Notes under the pieces: generated by a model
Database searches by the model: none
Told to the model about the DNA's origin: nothing
Seen by the model: the letters and a program-made list of their open reading frames with translations, nothing else
Made by a program: the position numbers and the translations under genes
Origin: Acinetobacter sp. CFCC 10889
GTDB taxonomy: Bacteria > Pseudomonadota > Gammaproteobacteria > Pseudomonadales > Moraxellaceae
Assembly (NCBI RefSeq): GCF_003268395.1
Contig: NZ_LQXQ01000009.1
Coordinates: 39,199 to 103,198, forward strand
DNA: 64,000 nucleotides
Direction of reading: 5' to 3'
Shown here: one piece after another, positions 10,024-18,541 of the stretch
Numbering within the stretch: the stretch's first letter is position 1
Layout: every line of letters begins with the position of its first letter

Positions 10024-11012
10024 ATGAGTCAATTACTTAATTTTAATCATTTGCATTATTTAGATGAATTTTTACTCTTTAATTCAGATGATTATCAAAC
10101 GATTAAAGATCAAATTAGTCATTATTTATGCCCACATCAATTTGATGTGGATGCAATTTCGAGTTTAAATACTCGGCTAAATGGTTTTAGCTTTGGTCAA
10201 TCTGCATTGTATGATTTGAAATATAGTGCACCTGTGGCAATTACCATTGATGAAACATCCGCAAATTATTTGTTTCGTATTACTTTAGAGGGGCAATGTA
10301 AAGTCGAGCATGCACAGCATGCAGTATTGCAATCAGTCGGGATTATGACAGTTACACATCCTAATAGTAAAAATCGTATTATCACCAATCAGCGTTGTCG
10401 CAATATTATTTTAAAACTGACACAACAAGATGTAGAAACGCAACTATTTAAAATGTTGGGCTATAGTAGTGCAGAGCCTGTGATTTTTGATAGTGGTATG
10501 TCGTGTACAGATGAGGGTTTAAGTTCAATTATCGAAACACTCAATTATTTATGTCATGCCTACTATAATATTCAAAATTGGAGTTTTATTTCAGCCAGTT
10601 TTACCCAGTATTTGATTGAACTTATTTTATTAAAAGTCCCCAATAATTATAGCCAGCAGCTCAATGAACAACGACAACGTGTGCTGCCTAGTTATATGAA
10701 AAAAGCACAGCAATATATTCAACAACATATCAAAGATAATGTTGCTTTAACAGATTTAAGTGTATTTTGTGGTGTTTCTGGACGAACTTTACAAAAAGGT
10801 TTTAACCAATATTTTCAGCAAACACCTGTTGAGTATATCCGTGATTTACGTTTGGAATGGTGCATCAGGCATTATTGAATAGCGTTAGAAATCAAACCGT
10901 CACCGATATTTTATTGCAACATGGTATTCAAAGTTTTGGGCATTTTTCCAATAGCTACAAAAAGCGTTATGGGTGCTTGCCTTCACAAACATTGAAAATG
11001 CATGCAGCCTAA
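10024..11012 (+). pseudogene. AraC-family transcriptional regulator, frameshifted
   Basis: The open frame from ATG 10024 (GGAG 7 bases upstream) codes for a ligand-sensing N-terminal domain of the AraC-binding-like type. It also contains the first helix-turn-helix of an AraC/XylS DNA-binding domain (LTDLSVFCGVSGRTLQKGF). The frame ends at 10878, just after RDLRLEW. With one G added to the GG at 10859-10860 it continues as VHQALLNSVRNQ and then TVTDILLQHGIQSFGHFS, which is the second helix-turn-helix, and stops at 11012 (329 residues). As written, the second DNA-reading helix is lost, so the product should be inactive. Its likely targets are the flanking MFS and dehydrogenase genes. Confidence 0.85.
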
Positions 11013-11137
11013 ATGCGATTTTAGTACACATTTTATTTTGTAAATGGATTCGTAAATGGAATAGTCGATTCGCATATGGGGAAGTATAAAGCGATGTAAT
11101 TTTCTATGATCAACTGAGTTAATCAGGAGGATTCAAC

Positions 11138-12244
11138 ATGAAAATTACAGTATTAGGTGGCGGTCACGGTTGTTATGCAGCAGCATTTGAAATGGCAGAA
11201 AAAGGACATGATGTCGTTTTGTGGCGCCGTGATGCGAATGCTTTGAATGCGTTGGCAGCAACGGGTCAACTTTTGATTAAAGATTTTCAAGGTGAGCGAG
11301 CAATAAGTGTAGGTTTTGAAAATAGCCAAATCAATTTACAACATAATTTACAACTGGCAATAGAACACGCAGAACTGATTATTATTCCATTGCCTGCGAC
11401 AACACATTTAAATTTAGCAGAACAGGCAGCAGCTTATTTTACAGATGGACAAGTGGTGTATTTACCACCTGGAACTTTTGGCAGTTTTGTATTTGCCAAA
11501 GCCATGAAACAGGCAGGAAATCATGCCAAAGTTGCTTTTGCTGAAACTGGCACATTGCCTTATTTGGTACGTAAGCATGGTGTGAATCAAATCGTTGTCA
11601 GTGGCTATGCAACACGCTTACCAACAGGTGTATTTCCAAGTTATTTATCTGAACATGCATTTAAGATTTTAAAACAAGCTTATCCGAGTGTAGAACCGAT
11701 TGAAGATGGTTTAAGTGGTGCGCTAATGAATGCGGGTCCGATTATCCATCCACCATTAATTATGATGAATGCGGGACCTTTGGAACATTTTGAGGCATGG
11801 GATATTCATAATGAAGGAACGCAGCCTTCGATTCGCCGTGTGACCAATCAATTAGATGCAGAGCGTATGCGTGTACGTGAAGCCTTAGGTTATCTTGCAC
11901 CACATTTTCCTTTGGCAGATCATTATAACAAAGCAGGTGAAGGCGATGAATGGATGTATGGTCGTGGAGCACATGGCAAACTGACTGATAGTGGGGATTG
12001 GCGAGAGGATATTGACCTTGAAACCCATCGCTATATGCTCGAAGATACTCGTTTGGGATTATCTTTGATTGTATCGGTTGGGCGTTGGGCAGGTGTGGCA
12101 ACGCCTGTAGCAGAGGGTCTATTGAATATTGCTTCGGCTGTAACAGGGCGTGATTTGTATGCCGAAGGGCGAACTTTAGAAAATTTAGGCTTAGCGGATA
12201 AATCTAAACAAGAGCTGCAAACTGTGCTGCAACAAGGAGTGTAA
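11138..12244 (+). CDS. NAD/NADP-dependent opine (octopine/nopaline-type) dehydrogenase family protein
   Basis: The 368-residue protein opens with a Rossmann nucleotide-binding motif (VLGGGHGCYAAA). It also contains the family signature around NAGPIIHPPLIMMNAG, whose His and Asn are the expected catalytic residues of the octopine dehydrogenase fold. Opine dehydrogenases condense an amino acid with an alpha-keto acid or run in reverse. Bacterial members of this broad family often have unknown substrates. An AGGAGG ribosome-binding site precedes the ATG. The gene overlaps closely with the next one (stop at 12244, ATG at 12246), so the two are surely co-translated. Confidence 0.8.
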   Translation: MKITVLGGGHGCYAAAFEMAEKGHDVVLWRRDANALNALAATGQLLIKDFQGERAISVGFENSQINLQHNLQLAIEHAELIIIPLPATTHLNLAEQAAAYFTDGQVVYLPPGTFGSFVFAKAMKQAGNHAKVAFAETGTLPYLVRKHGVNQIVVSGYATRLPTGVFPSYLSEHAFKILKQAYPSVEPIEDGLSGALMNAGPIIHPPLIMMNAGPLEHFEAWDIHNEGTQPSIRRVTNQLDAERMRVREALGYLAPHFPLADHYNKAGEGDEWMYGRGAHGKLTDSGDWREDIDLETHRYMLEDTRLGLSLIVSVGRWAGVATPVAEGLLNIASAVTGRDLYAEGRTLENLGLADKSKQELQTVLQQGV

Positions 12245-12245
12245 T

Positions 12246-13229
12246 ATGTCTAAAATTCAGCATATTGCGGTACTTGGTGCAGGGAGAATGGGTAAGGCGA
12301 TAGCAATTGCTTTTGCCTATGCAGGACTGCAAGTGAAATTGATCGATGCCAAAGTGCGTGCTGAGCAGGAATTTATAGCGTATCAACAACAGATTGAGCA
12401 GGATTTGCGACAAGAATTAATTTTGTTGAGTCAGATTAAATTTATACCCACTGAGCATATTGCAGCCATTCAAAACAATATCCAAGTGATTGCAAAATCT
12501 GCTGCTACGGAATTTCTCAAACAATGTGACTTGGTGATGGAGGGCGTTCCTGAGCAAGTACAGGCAAAGCAGGAGATTTTTGCATGGTTAGATCGCTATA
12601 TTTCAGCAGAATGTATTGTGGCTTCTACAACATCGACCTTTTTAGTGACAGACATTGCTCAAATGTTGTCTCATCCAGAACGTGTGGTGAATGCACATTG
12701 GTTAAATCCAGCGTATTTAATTCCTTTGGTTGAGCTAAGTCGTTCCGAACAAACAGCAGATGAAACGGTTGAACGCCTTAAATCCTTTTTAGCACACATC
12801 GGTAAAGTCCCCGTGGTATGCAATGCCAAAGCGGGGTATATCGTGCCACGTATCCAAGCCTTAGCTATGAATGAAGCCGCACGTATGGTTGAAGAAGGTG
12901 TCGCATCGGCTGAGGATATTGATATTGCGATTCGGACAGGCTTTGGTTTACGTTTTTCTGTGTTGGGTTTGCTTGAATTTATTGATTGGGGTGGTGGTGA
13001 TATTTTGTATTATGCCTCAAAATACCTACAACAAGAATTGGGTGAGCGTTATCAGACGCCGCAGATTATTACTGAAAATATGCAAAATCAGCGCAATGGC
13101 TTACGTGAAAAACAAGGCTTTTATAACTATGAACATGTAGACATAGCAGCCTATAAATTACAGGTTTTAAGTACTTTTGCAGAGCGCATTGACAAGGCAA
13201 ATTTAAAACCAAAATTTAATTGCATGTAA
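12246..13229 (+). CDS. 3-hydroxyacyl-CoA dehydrogenase family protein
   Basis: The 327-residue, NAD-dependent enzyme has a Rossmann motif (VLGAGRMGKAIA) at the N-terminus. It has the usual two-domain layout: an NAD-binding domain to about residue 190 and a helical C-terminal domain with the conserved AGYIVPRIQALAMNEA region. The family includes 3-hydroxybutyryl-CoA dehydrogenase, L-carnitine dehydrogenase and lambda-crystallin-like enzymes. The substrate is not clear. It is coupled to the opine-dehydrogenase-like gene and ends the operon at a strong terminator (13263-13298). Confidence 0.8.
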   Translation: MSKIQHIAVLGAGRMGKAIAIAFAYAGLQVKLIDAKVRAEQEFIAYQQQIEQDLRQELILLSQIKFIPTEHIAAIQNNIQVIAKSAATEFLKQCDLVMEGVPEQVQAKQEIFAWLDRYISAECIVASTTSTFLVTDIAQMLSHPERVVNAHWLNPAYLIPLVELSRSEQTADETVERLKSFLAHIGKVPVVCNAKAGYIVPRIQALAMNEAARMVEEGVASAEDIDIAIRTGFGLRFSVLGLLEFIDWGGGDILYYASKYLQQELGERYQTPQIITENMQNQRNGLREKQGFYNYEHVDIAAYKLQVLSTFAERIDKANLKPKFNCM

Positions 13230-13262
13230 ATATTTTTAGATTATTCAGAAATGATCAATCAT

Positions 13263-13298
13263 AAAAACGCAGCACGAGATCAAAGCGCTGCGTTTTTT
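13263..13298 (+). terminator. Rho-independent terminator after the dehydrogenase pair
   Basis: 11-bp stem AAAAACGCAGC/GCTGCGTTTTT with a 13-base loop. The T-run in the right arm serves the plus strand and the A-run in the left arm could serve the convergent gene too. Confidence 0.8.
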
Positions 13299-13336
13299 AT
13301 ATCAAATGATTCATCATTTTTCAGAATTTTAAAAAT

Positions 13337-14194
13337 TTAACTGACTTTATTGTTATAGATTGAATTTAAAATACCAAATTCACCAACCAAATAATCTCGC
13401 CATTGTTGCTCCAAAAGCGAGGTCTCATCATTTCTTGGATTAAAATCACGACTCAGAAACTCAGGAGAACTGCGCAGTACAGGTTGAATAAATTCCCAAA
13501 CCAATTGAATGCCTTCCAGTGTTAATGGAAGATTTTTAAAACAATCATCTTTATACGCCACAATGAGCCATGCAATAAAACCTGCAGGTAAAATCAATAA
13601 ATGTACTGCTGAGAAACTGATGAGCCGTTGGATCAGACCATGTGCATTGGTCTGTTGATATAAATCAAAACTGACATTTTTATGCTCAAGCTCTTCAAGT
13701 GCATGCCATTGCCAAATATTCATTGTTTCTTGATCACTCAGAGTTTTAAGCTTTTCATAGGTGAGCCATTGAATCGCAAGTTTGGCAGTGATGTGTTCCA
13801 TCGCCACCGTACAACCAAGCTGTTGTGTTTTAGACAGTTTTCGTAACAGACCTAAAGAAAAATTAACTAAGCGGGTCGGAGTATCAACATCAAAACCCAA
13901 AGTTTTCAGTGTTTGATTAAAGCGATCATGTTCACGTCCATGCATGGCTTCCTGACCGATAAAACCTCGGATTTGCTGTTTAAGTTGTTCATCATGGGTT
14001 TGGTCACGTAAATTTCTCAGTGAGTCAACAAAAAAGCGTTCACCTGTCGGAAATACACCTGATAGAACAACAAAAAACGCCGTTGCAATTGGATTGTCAA
14101 AAGCAAAATATTTGGGTGTAGTTTTGGGAAATTTGAACTCAATATGACGCACTTGAATTTGATTTTCCGTATGTAGAGTATGCATTGACTTCAT
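13337..14194 (-). CDS. Metal-dependent hydrolase family protein (PF10118-type)
   Basis: The 285-residue protein carries several metal-ligand-like motifs, including GQEAMHGREHDRFN and HALEELEHKNVSFDLY, both His/Glu-rich. This matches the predicted metal-dependent hydrolase family PF10118, which has a ferritin-like helical character and one C-terminal hydrophobic segment (HLLILPAGFIAWLIVAY). Its biochemical role is not established. The start is placed at 14194, with GAGGAT about 6 bases upstream; a longer reading would run into the TetR gene. It is divergent from a TetR regulator, its likely repressor. Confidence 0.75.
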   Translation of the reverse strand: MKSMHTLHTENQIQVRHIEFKFPKTTPKYFAFDNPIATAFFVVLSGVFPTGERFFVDSLRNLRDQTHDEQLKQQIRGFIGQEAMHGREHDRFNQTLKTLGFDVDTPTRLVNFSLGLLRKLSKTQQLGCTVAMEHITAKLAIQWLTYEKLKTLSDQETMNIWQWHALEELEHKNVSFDLYQQTNAHGLIQRLISFSAVHLLILPAGFIAWLIVAYKDDCFKNLPLTLEGIQLVWEFIQPVLRSSPEFLSRDFNPRNDETSLLEQQWRDYLVGEFGILNSIYNNKVS

Positions 14195-14276
14195 TTTTAT
14201 ATCCTCGATCCAATCAGGATGTGGCACTTTATATAAAGAGGTGCTTGTTATTTGTACAGCCTTGTGATTAAGTATA

Positions 14277-14296
14277 ATCCGATATAAATGTCGGAT
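14277..14296. promoter_or_regulatory. Candidate TetR operator
   Basis: Inverted repeat ATCCGA-N8-TCGGAT lies in the gap between the divergent hydrolase and TetR genes. It covers an in-frame ATG at 14288, which argues that the regulator starts at 14312 instead. Confidence 0.55.
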
Positions 14297-14311
14297 AAAA
14301 ATCGGAAAAAT

Positions 14312-14947
14312 ATGGTACGTATTCCAAAACAAAAAAGATCAATAAATACAGTAAATTCCATTATAGAAGCGGCATTTATTTGCGTGGGAACACATGGCAT
14401 ACATGACACGACGATTCAAAAAATATCGGAAATTTCAGGTGTCAGTATGGGTTCAATTTATGAATATTTTGAAAATAAACATGATATTTTTGCCATGATG
14501 CGTACGCATTTTATGCGAGATGTCATGCAGATTATGCAACCTGCTTTGCATGGAATGGAGGATAAGTCGATCCGAGAGTTGGTTAGCCATATTGTGTATA
14601 GCGTAAAAGACTTTCTCGAGCTGAGAAATGGGGTCTATATGCGTTGGTTTAAAGAAACAGTAGATGTCGATGGTTCATTACAATCACAACAAGAGTTGGA
14701 TAAAGTTCGGGTATTTTTGACACAAATTATTTTAAATTATGCCGTTAGTCGACCTGAAATCATTAGTGCTTTAGGTAAAAACTTAAATGTGATGATTTAT
14801 ATTTTTATTAATTCGGGAATTTTCACTATTGGGCGTTATTTGACTGAACAAAATAGCCAAAGTTTTGTTTTTGATGAGTTGGTTGATGGTTTATGCGACT
14901 TGATTGAGGGCTATTTACAATTTCAGATTTTGCAACAAAAAGAATGA
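14312..14947 (+). CDS. TetR/AcrR family transcriptional regulator
   Basis: The 211-residue protein has the usual N-terminal helix-turn-helix (TTIQKISEISGVSMGSIYEYFENKHDIF), ending in the family's YxYFxxK pattern. A helical ligand-binding domain follows. Start 14312 (MVRIPKQKRS) is chosen because the alternative ATG at 14288 sits inside the palindrome 14277-14296. It is likely to control itself and the divergent hydrolase. The ligand is unknown. A U-less inverted repeat CATGGCTG-N10-CAGCCATG (14996-15021) lies between this gene and the convergent iacR. Confidence 0.85.
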   Translation: MVRIPKQKRSINTVNSIIEAAFICVGTHGIHDTTIQKISEISGVSMGSIYEYFENKHDIFAMMRTHFMRDVMQIMQPALHGMEDKSIRELVSHIVYSVKDFLELRNGVYMRWFKETVDVDGSLQSQQELDKVRVFLTQIILNYAVSRPEIISALGKNLNVMIYIFINSGIFTIGRYLTEQNSQSFVFDELVDGLCDLIEGYLQFQILQQKE

Positions 14948-15053
14948 TGGAGAACCCAATATATATTCTGATTTATTGTGCAATCAAGATTTTAACATGG
15001 CTGCTTTGCGTGACAGCCATGAGATTTGTGTCGGTAATTCGTATTTTGAATGC

Positions 15054-15521
15054 TTAGCTAGACGGCAACAGGTCAAACATTTTCTTTAATTGTGCATTGA
15101 ACTGTTTCAGCTCATCATCATCAAAAGCATTTAAAATGCCTGACAATGTTACTTGGCTGATTTGATTAATCTTTTCAACCAAGCTTAAGCCTTTATCTGT
15201 CAGTTTAACCATCGAAATACGTTCATCTTGTTCTGAAGAAAATACTTCAACAATACCATCTTCAACAAGACGATAAACTGCTTTGGTTGCAGTGGTTAAT
15301 TTTAATGTTGATAAGTTTGCAACTTCGGTAATGCTGGCTTGCCCAAGTGCATGTGTGCTTAGAATGATTTTACGGCGAGTATTATCAATGCCTAGTTTTT
15401 TAATCGATTTTTCAATGAGTTGAATGTATTTCCCGTTGACTTGTGATACCCAAAAAAATGGATAATTTTGTAAGCTATTGGGTTCATTGTTAGGAAGAAA
15501 TTGTTCTAAATTTTTAAGCAT
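15054..15521 (-). CDS. iacR: MarR-family regulator, probable IacR
   Basis: The 155-residue protein has the MarR winged helix (ITEVANLSTLKLTTATKAVYRLVEDGIV) and wing residues SEQDERISMVKLTDKG. It is divergent from the iacHAICDEFG operon, as in other iac loci, where IacR represses the operon and is released by IAA. That role is inferred from the family and context. The 148-bp gap to iacH carries the promoter and operator candidates at 15609-15643. Confidence 0.8.
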   Translation of the reverse strand: MLKNLEQFLPNNEPNSLQNYPFFWVSQVNGKYIQLIEKSIKKLGIDNTRRKIILSTHALGQASITEVANLSTLKLTTATKAVYRLVEDGIVEVFSSEQDERISMVKLTDKGLSLVEKINQISQVTLSGILNAFDDDELKQFNAQLKKMFDLLPSS

Positions 15522-15608
15522 GGCTAAGCTGTGACTTAGTAAAAAAATAATATATGCAATTATACAAAGATTTGAAAAAAAAACCTGAGTTTTAGTGAGA
15601 AATAATAC

Positions 15609-15643
15609 TTGACAATTACATTACTTTTTCTATTATTGTAGTT
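15609..15643 (+). promoter_or_regulatory. iacH operon promoter with probable MarR operator
   Basis: TTGACA (15609-15614) and TATTAT (15631-15636) are spaced by 16 bases. Imperfect inverted arms AATTACA (15614-15620) and TGTAGTT (15637-15643) bracket the -10 region, as expected for a MarR repressor site. The promoter is 27-61 bases upstream of the iacH ATG. Confidence 0.55.
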
Positions 15644-15669
15644 ATATATAAAAATACATGGAAAAGTGA

Positions 15670-16782
15670 ATGAATATTGTTGCAAAGGAAATGCAATTAG
15701 GATCTGGAAAATTTACCGTGATGGTAAAAGATTCTATCGATATTAAAGGTTTTCAGACACTTGCAGGTAGTCGTGCCTTAGAAAAAAGTGAGCCTGCACA
15801 GGATAATGCCGCAGTGGTTGATTTATTGTTAGCGAACGGTTGTCAGATCATTGCAAAAACCAATTTACATGAGTTGGCTTTTGGTATTACAGGCATTAAT
15901 CATGTTTTTGGTACACCCATTAATCCTAAATATCCTGATTTCATTCCAGGTGGATCATCAAGTGGTTCAGCAGCAGCAGTGGCAGCAAAGCTTGCTGACT
16001 TTACTTTAGGCACGGATACAGGTGGTTCGATCCGTATGCCTGCGGCATGTTGTGGTGTTTATGGTTTAAAACCAACGTTTGGTCGTGTCAGTCGTCAAGG
16101 TGTACATCCTGCGCAAAGTTCTTTGGATTGTGTTGGTCCTTTTGCAAATTCAGTTGAGATGATTGAAAGCGCTATGCAGATCATTGATCCAACATTTCAA
16201 ACAGTCGAAACATTGGATTATTTACCAAAAATTGCTTATTTAAATGTTGATGCTAATCGTGAAATTCATGAAAGTATTGAGAATTTTTTACAAAAATCGA
16301 ATCTGTCGGTCACACATGTCGATGTGCCATCTTTTCAAGCTGCTTTTCATGCAGGGATGCAAATAATTAATTATGAAAATTGGCAGGCTTATGCTGATTT
16401 TACTAAAACAGGGTTGGTTGGTGCAGATGTGCAAGGGCGCTTGTTGAAAGCTGCAGAAACTACATTGGAACAAGTACAACAGGCAGAGCAAGTCAAAGCG
16501 CAATTTACTCAAGAAATCGATGCTTTGCTTGAGCAGTATGATGTTTTAGTTTTACCGACTTTACCGCAGTTTCCACCCAAAGTCGCTGATGCTGAAAATA
16601 CTGTCGCATTTTTAAATTTAACTGCTTTGGTGCGTCCATTTAATTTGTCAGGGCATCCAGCAATTTCAGTGCCATTAGAAACAGCGCAAGCTTTGCCTGT
16701 GGGTTTGCAAATCGTGGCGAAACATCATGCAGATGCACGGTTGTGTGCAATTACAAAATTTGTCGTGAAGGCAGCGCAATAG
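15670..16782 (+). CDS. iacH: Amidase-signature protein, probable IacH
   Basis: The 370-residue amidase has the full Ser-cisSer-Lys triad of the family: Lys20 in VKDSID, Ser96 in the Gly/Ser motif GGSSSGSAAAVAA, and Ser120 in GTDTGGSIRMPA. It is shorter than GatA-type amidases, which fits a small-molecule amidase. In known iac loci the amidase IacH is dispensable for IAA and may release IAA from amide conjugates, though this is not settled. It is the first gene of the operon, and the ATG is preceded by GGAAAAG. Confidence 0.75.
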   Translation: MNIVAKEMQLGSGKFTVMVKDSIDIKGFQTLAGSRALEKSEPAQDNAAVVDLLLANGCQIIAKTNLHELAFGITGINHVFGTPINPKYPDFIPGGSSSGSAAAVAAKLADFTLGTDTGGSIRMPAACCGVYGLKPTFGRVSRQGVHPAQSSLDCVGPFANSVEMIESAMQIIDPTFQTVETLDYLPKIAYLNVDANREIHESIENFLQKSNLSVTHVDVPSFQAAFHAGMQIINYENWQAYADFTKTGLVGADVQGRLLKAAETTLEQVQQAEQVKAQFTQEIDALLEQYDVLVLPTLPQFPPKVADAENTVAFLNLTALVRPFNLSGHPAISVPLETAQALPVGLQIVAKHHADARLCAITKFVVKAAQ

Positions 16783-16800
16783 CTTACAAGGAGTAAGGGA

Positions 16801-17970
16801 ATGAATGATTTATCGAAAGGATTTAATGCTGATTTTGCAGCAACATCTATTGATTTAGAACAGCTTTGTCAGGAAATTCGCCAACGTGCTGTCACAGGTG
16901 AGTTTGACCAACAAGCTTATGTAAGCCAAGACATTATCGACAAATTAAAACAATTGGGTGTGTATCGAGCATTGGTACCCAAACGCTTTGGTGGTTTGGA
17001 AGTTTCTCCACATGCATTTTGTGAATTGATTGAACGATTATCTATGGCGGATGGTTCTGTGGGCTGGGTGGCAAGCTTTGGCATGAGCCCTGCATATTTG
17101 GGAAGTTTGCCTGAAGATACCTTAAAAATTTTATACCAAGATTCTCCTGATATTGTTTTTGCTGCAGGCATTTTCCCCCCACAACCTGCGGAAGTCACAG
17201 ATGAAGGTGTTGTGGTCAAAGGACGTTGGAAGTTTTCGAGTGGGTGTATGGGCGCAGATATTTTGGGGGTTGGTATTGCACCTCGTAAAGACAATGAAGC
17301 GCAAGGTTTACCACGTTTGGCGATCATGCCTGCGCATCAAGCCAAGATTGAAATGACATGGGACACTGTGGGACTAAAAGGTACTGGTAGTCATGATTTG
17401 CTGGTTGATGATGTACTTGTTGCTAAAGAATGGACGTTTGTCCGTGGTGAACCCTCTAAATTGCCTGAGCCATTTTTTAAATATCCGTCTTTGTCTTTGG
17501 CAACTCAAGTGTTGACTGTGGTGGGGATTGGTGTGGCAGCAGCAGCATTGCAAGAATTTAAATTGCTTGCACCAGGCAAAGCCTCAATTACAGGTGGTTC
17601 AGAAATTGCCAATCGTCCTGTAACTCAATATGAGTTTGCTCAAGCAGAAGCTGAGTTTAAAGCAGCACGTACATGGTTTTATGAAACGATGGATGTGGTT
17701 TGGCGTGAAGTGCTTGCAGGAAATAAGCCGACAGATGAGCAAGTCAGTGATATGCGTTTGTCTTGTACCCATGCTGCCCGTGTTTCTGCACAAGTTGCTC
17801 GCAAAATGCAAATGTTGGCAGGTATGACCGCGATTTATACCCATAATGTATTTAGTCGTTTCGTCAATGATACCAATGTGGTGACACAGCATGCTTTTAT
17901 GGGCGATGCCACCTTGCAAAATGCAGCCTCTATTAGTTTTGGTCTTAAACCAACACCAGGTTATTTATAA
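16801..17970 (+). CDS. iacA: Acyl-CoA-dehydrogenase-fold flavin monooxygenase, probable IacA
   Basis: The 389-residue protein has the acyl-CoA dehydrogenase fold, with the WKFSSGC strand and TWDTVGLKGTGSHDLLVDD segment seen in two-component flavin hydroxylases. It resembles the oxygenase C2 of p-hydroxyphenylacetate hydroxylase of A. baumannii and IacA. IacA adds oxygen to the indole ring of IAA, using reduced flavin supplied by a separate reductase, here the iacG product. It starts 19 bases after iacH with GGAGTAAGGG upstream. Confidence 0.8.
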   Translation: MNDLSKGFNADFAATSIDLEQLCQEIRQRAVTGEFDQQAYVSQDIIDKLKQLGVYRALVPKRFGGLEVSPHAFCELIERLSMADGSVGWVASFGMSPAYLGSLPEDTLKILYQDSPDIVFAAGIFPPQPAEVTDEGVVVKGRWKFSSGCMGADILGVGIAPRKDNEAQGLPRLAIMPAHQAKIEMTWDTVGLKGTGSHDLLVDDVLVAKEWTFVRGEPSKLPEPFFKYPSLSLATQVLTVVGIGVAAAALQEFKLLAPGKASITGGSEIANRPVTQYEFAQAEAEFKAARTWFYETMDVVWREVLAGNKPTDEQVSDMRLSCTHAARVSAQVARKMQMLAGMTAIYTHNVFSRFVNDTNVVTQHAFMGDATLQNAASISFGLKPTPGYL

Positions 17971-17983
17971 AGAGAATGAAAAG

Positions 17984-18511
17984 ATGAATGCACAAATGGA
18001 TTTGACAGCCATCTTAGAACGCTTAGCCAAGCTTGAAGCTGAAACGGCGATTCGCAATTGTATCAACCGTTATATGGAAATCTGTGATGCTTTGGATGCA
18101 CACACGGATTTGAATGAATTGATGAGTTTATTTGCTGCTGATTGTATTTGGGAAGGGATTGGCGAGAAATATGCAAAATCATTTGGGCGCTATGACTCGT
18201 GGCAAGCGGTATATGACATGTTTAAAAGTTATACCCAGCAACAATCGCATTTTGTTATGAATGCGCATTTTGTGAGTTCAGAGCAAATTTATGTGCAAGC
18301 GCAACAGGCGAATGCATCTTGGCTGATGTTACAAAGTTCGACTTTTCGAGATGGTCGTAGTCATTTAAATGCAGCCAAGCTCACAGTGCGTTTTCAGCAA
18401 CAAACAGATGGCACATGGAAAATTCAGCATTTCCAAACAGAAAATATTTTTAGTCGCCCTATATCACATTGGAACAGTACTGCCGAATTGCCTGTACCGA
18501 ACCAGAACTAA
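17984..18511 (+). CDS. iacI: NTF2/SnoaL-like protein, probable IacI
   Basis: The 175-residue protein has an N-terminal helix and an alpha+beta cone typical of SnoaL/NTF2-like proteins (INRYMEICDAL ... LFAADCIWEGIG ... FVSSEQIYV). IacI in other loci has this fold; its role in IAA catabolism is not fully resolved. The ATG at 17984 is preceded by AGAGAATG. The gap after iacA is only 13 bases, so no separate iacB fits here. Confidence 0.75.
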   Translation: MNAQMDLTAILERLAKLEAETAIRNCINRYMEICDALDAHTDLNELMSLFAADCIWEGIGEKYAKSFGRYDSWQAVYDMFKSYTQQQSHFVMNAHFVSSEQIYVQAQQANASWLMLQSSTFRDGRSHLNAAKLTVRFQQQTDGTWKIQHFQTENIFSRPISHWNSTAELPVPNQN

Positions 18512-18541
18512 ACCAAGGAAAATTTAAAAAGGATCATTTTT

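Noticed and set aside
16917..17327. 136-codon frame on the minus strand
   Set aside because: Antisense to iacA, no family resemblance.
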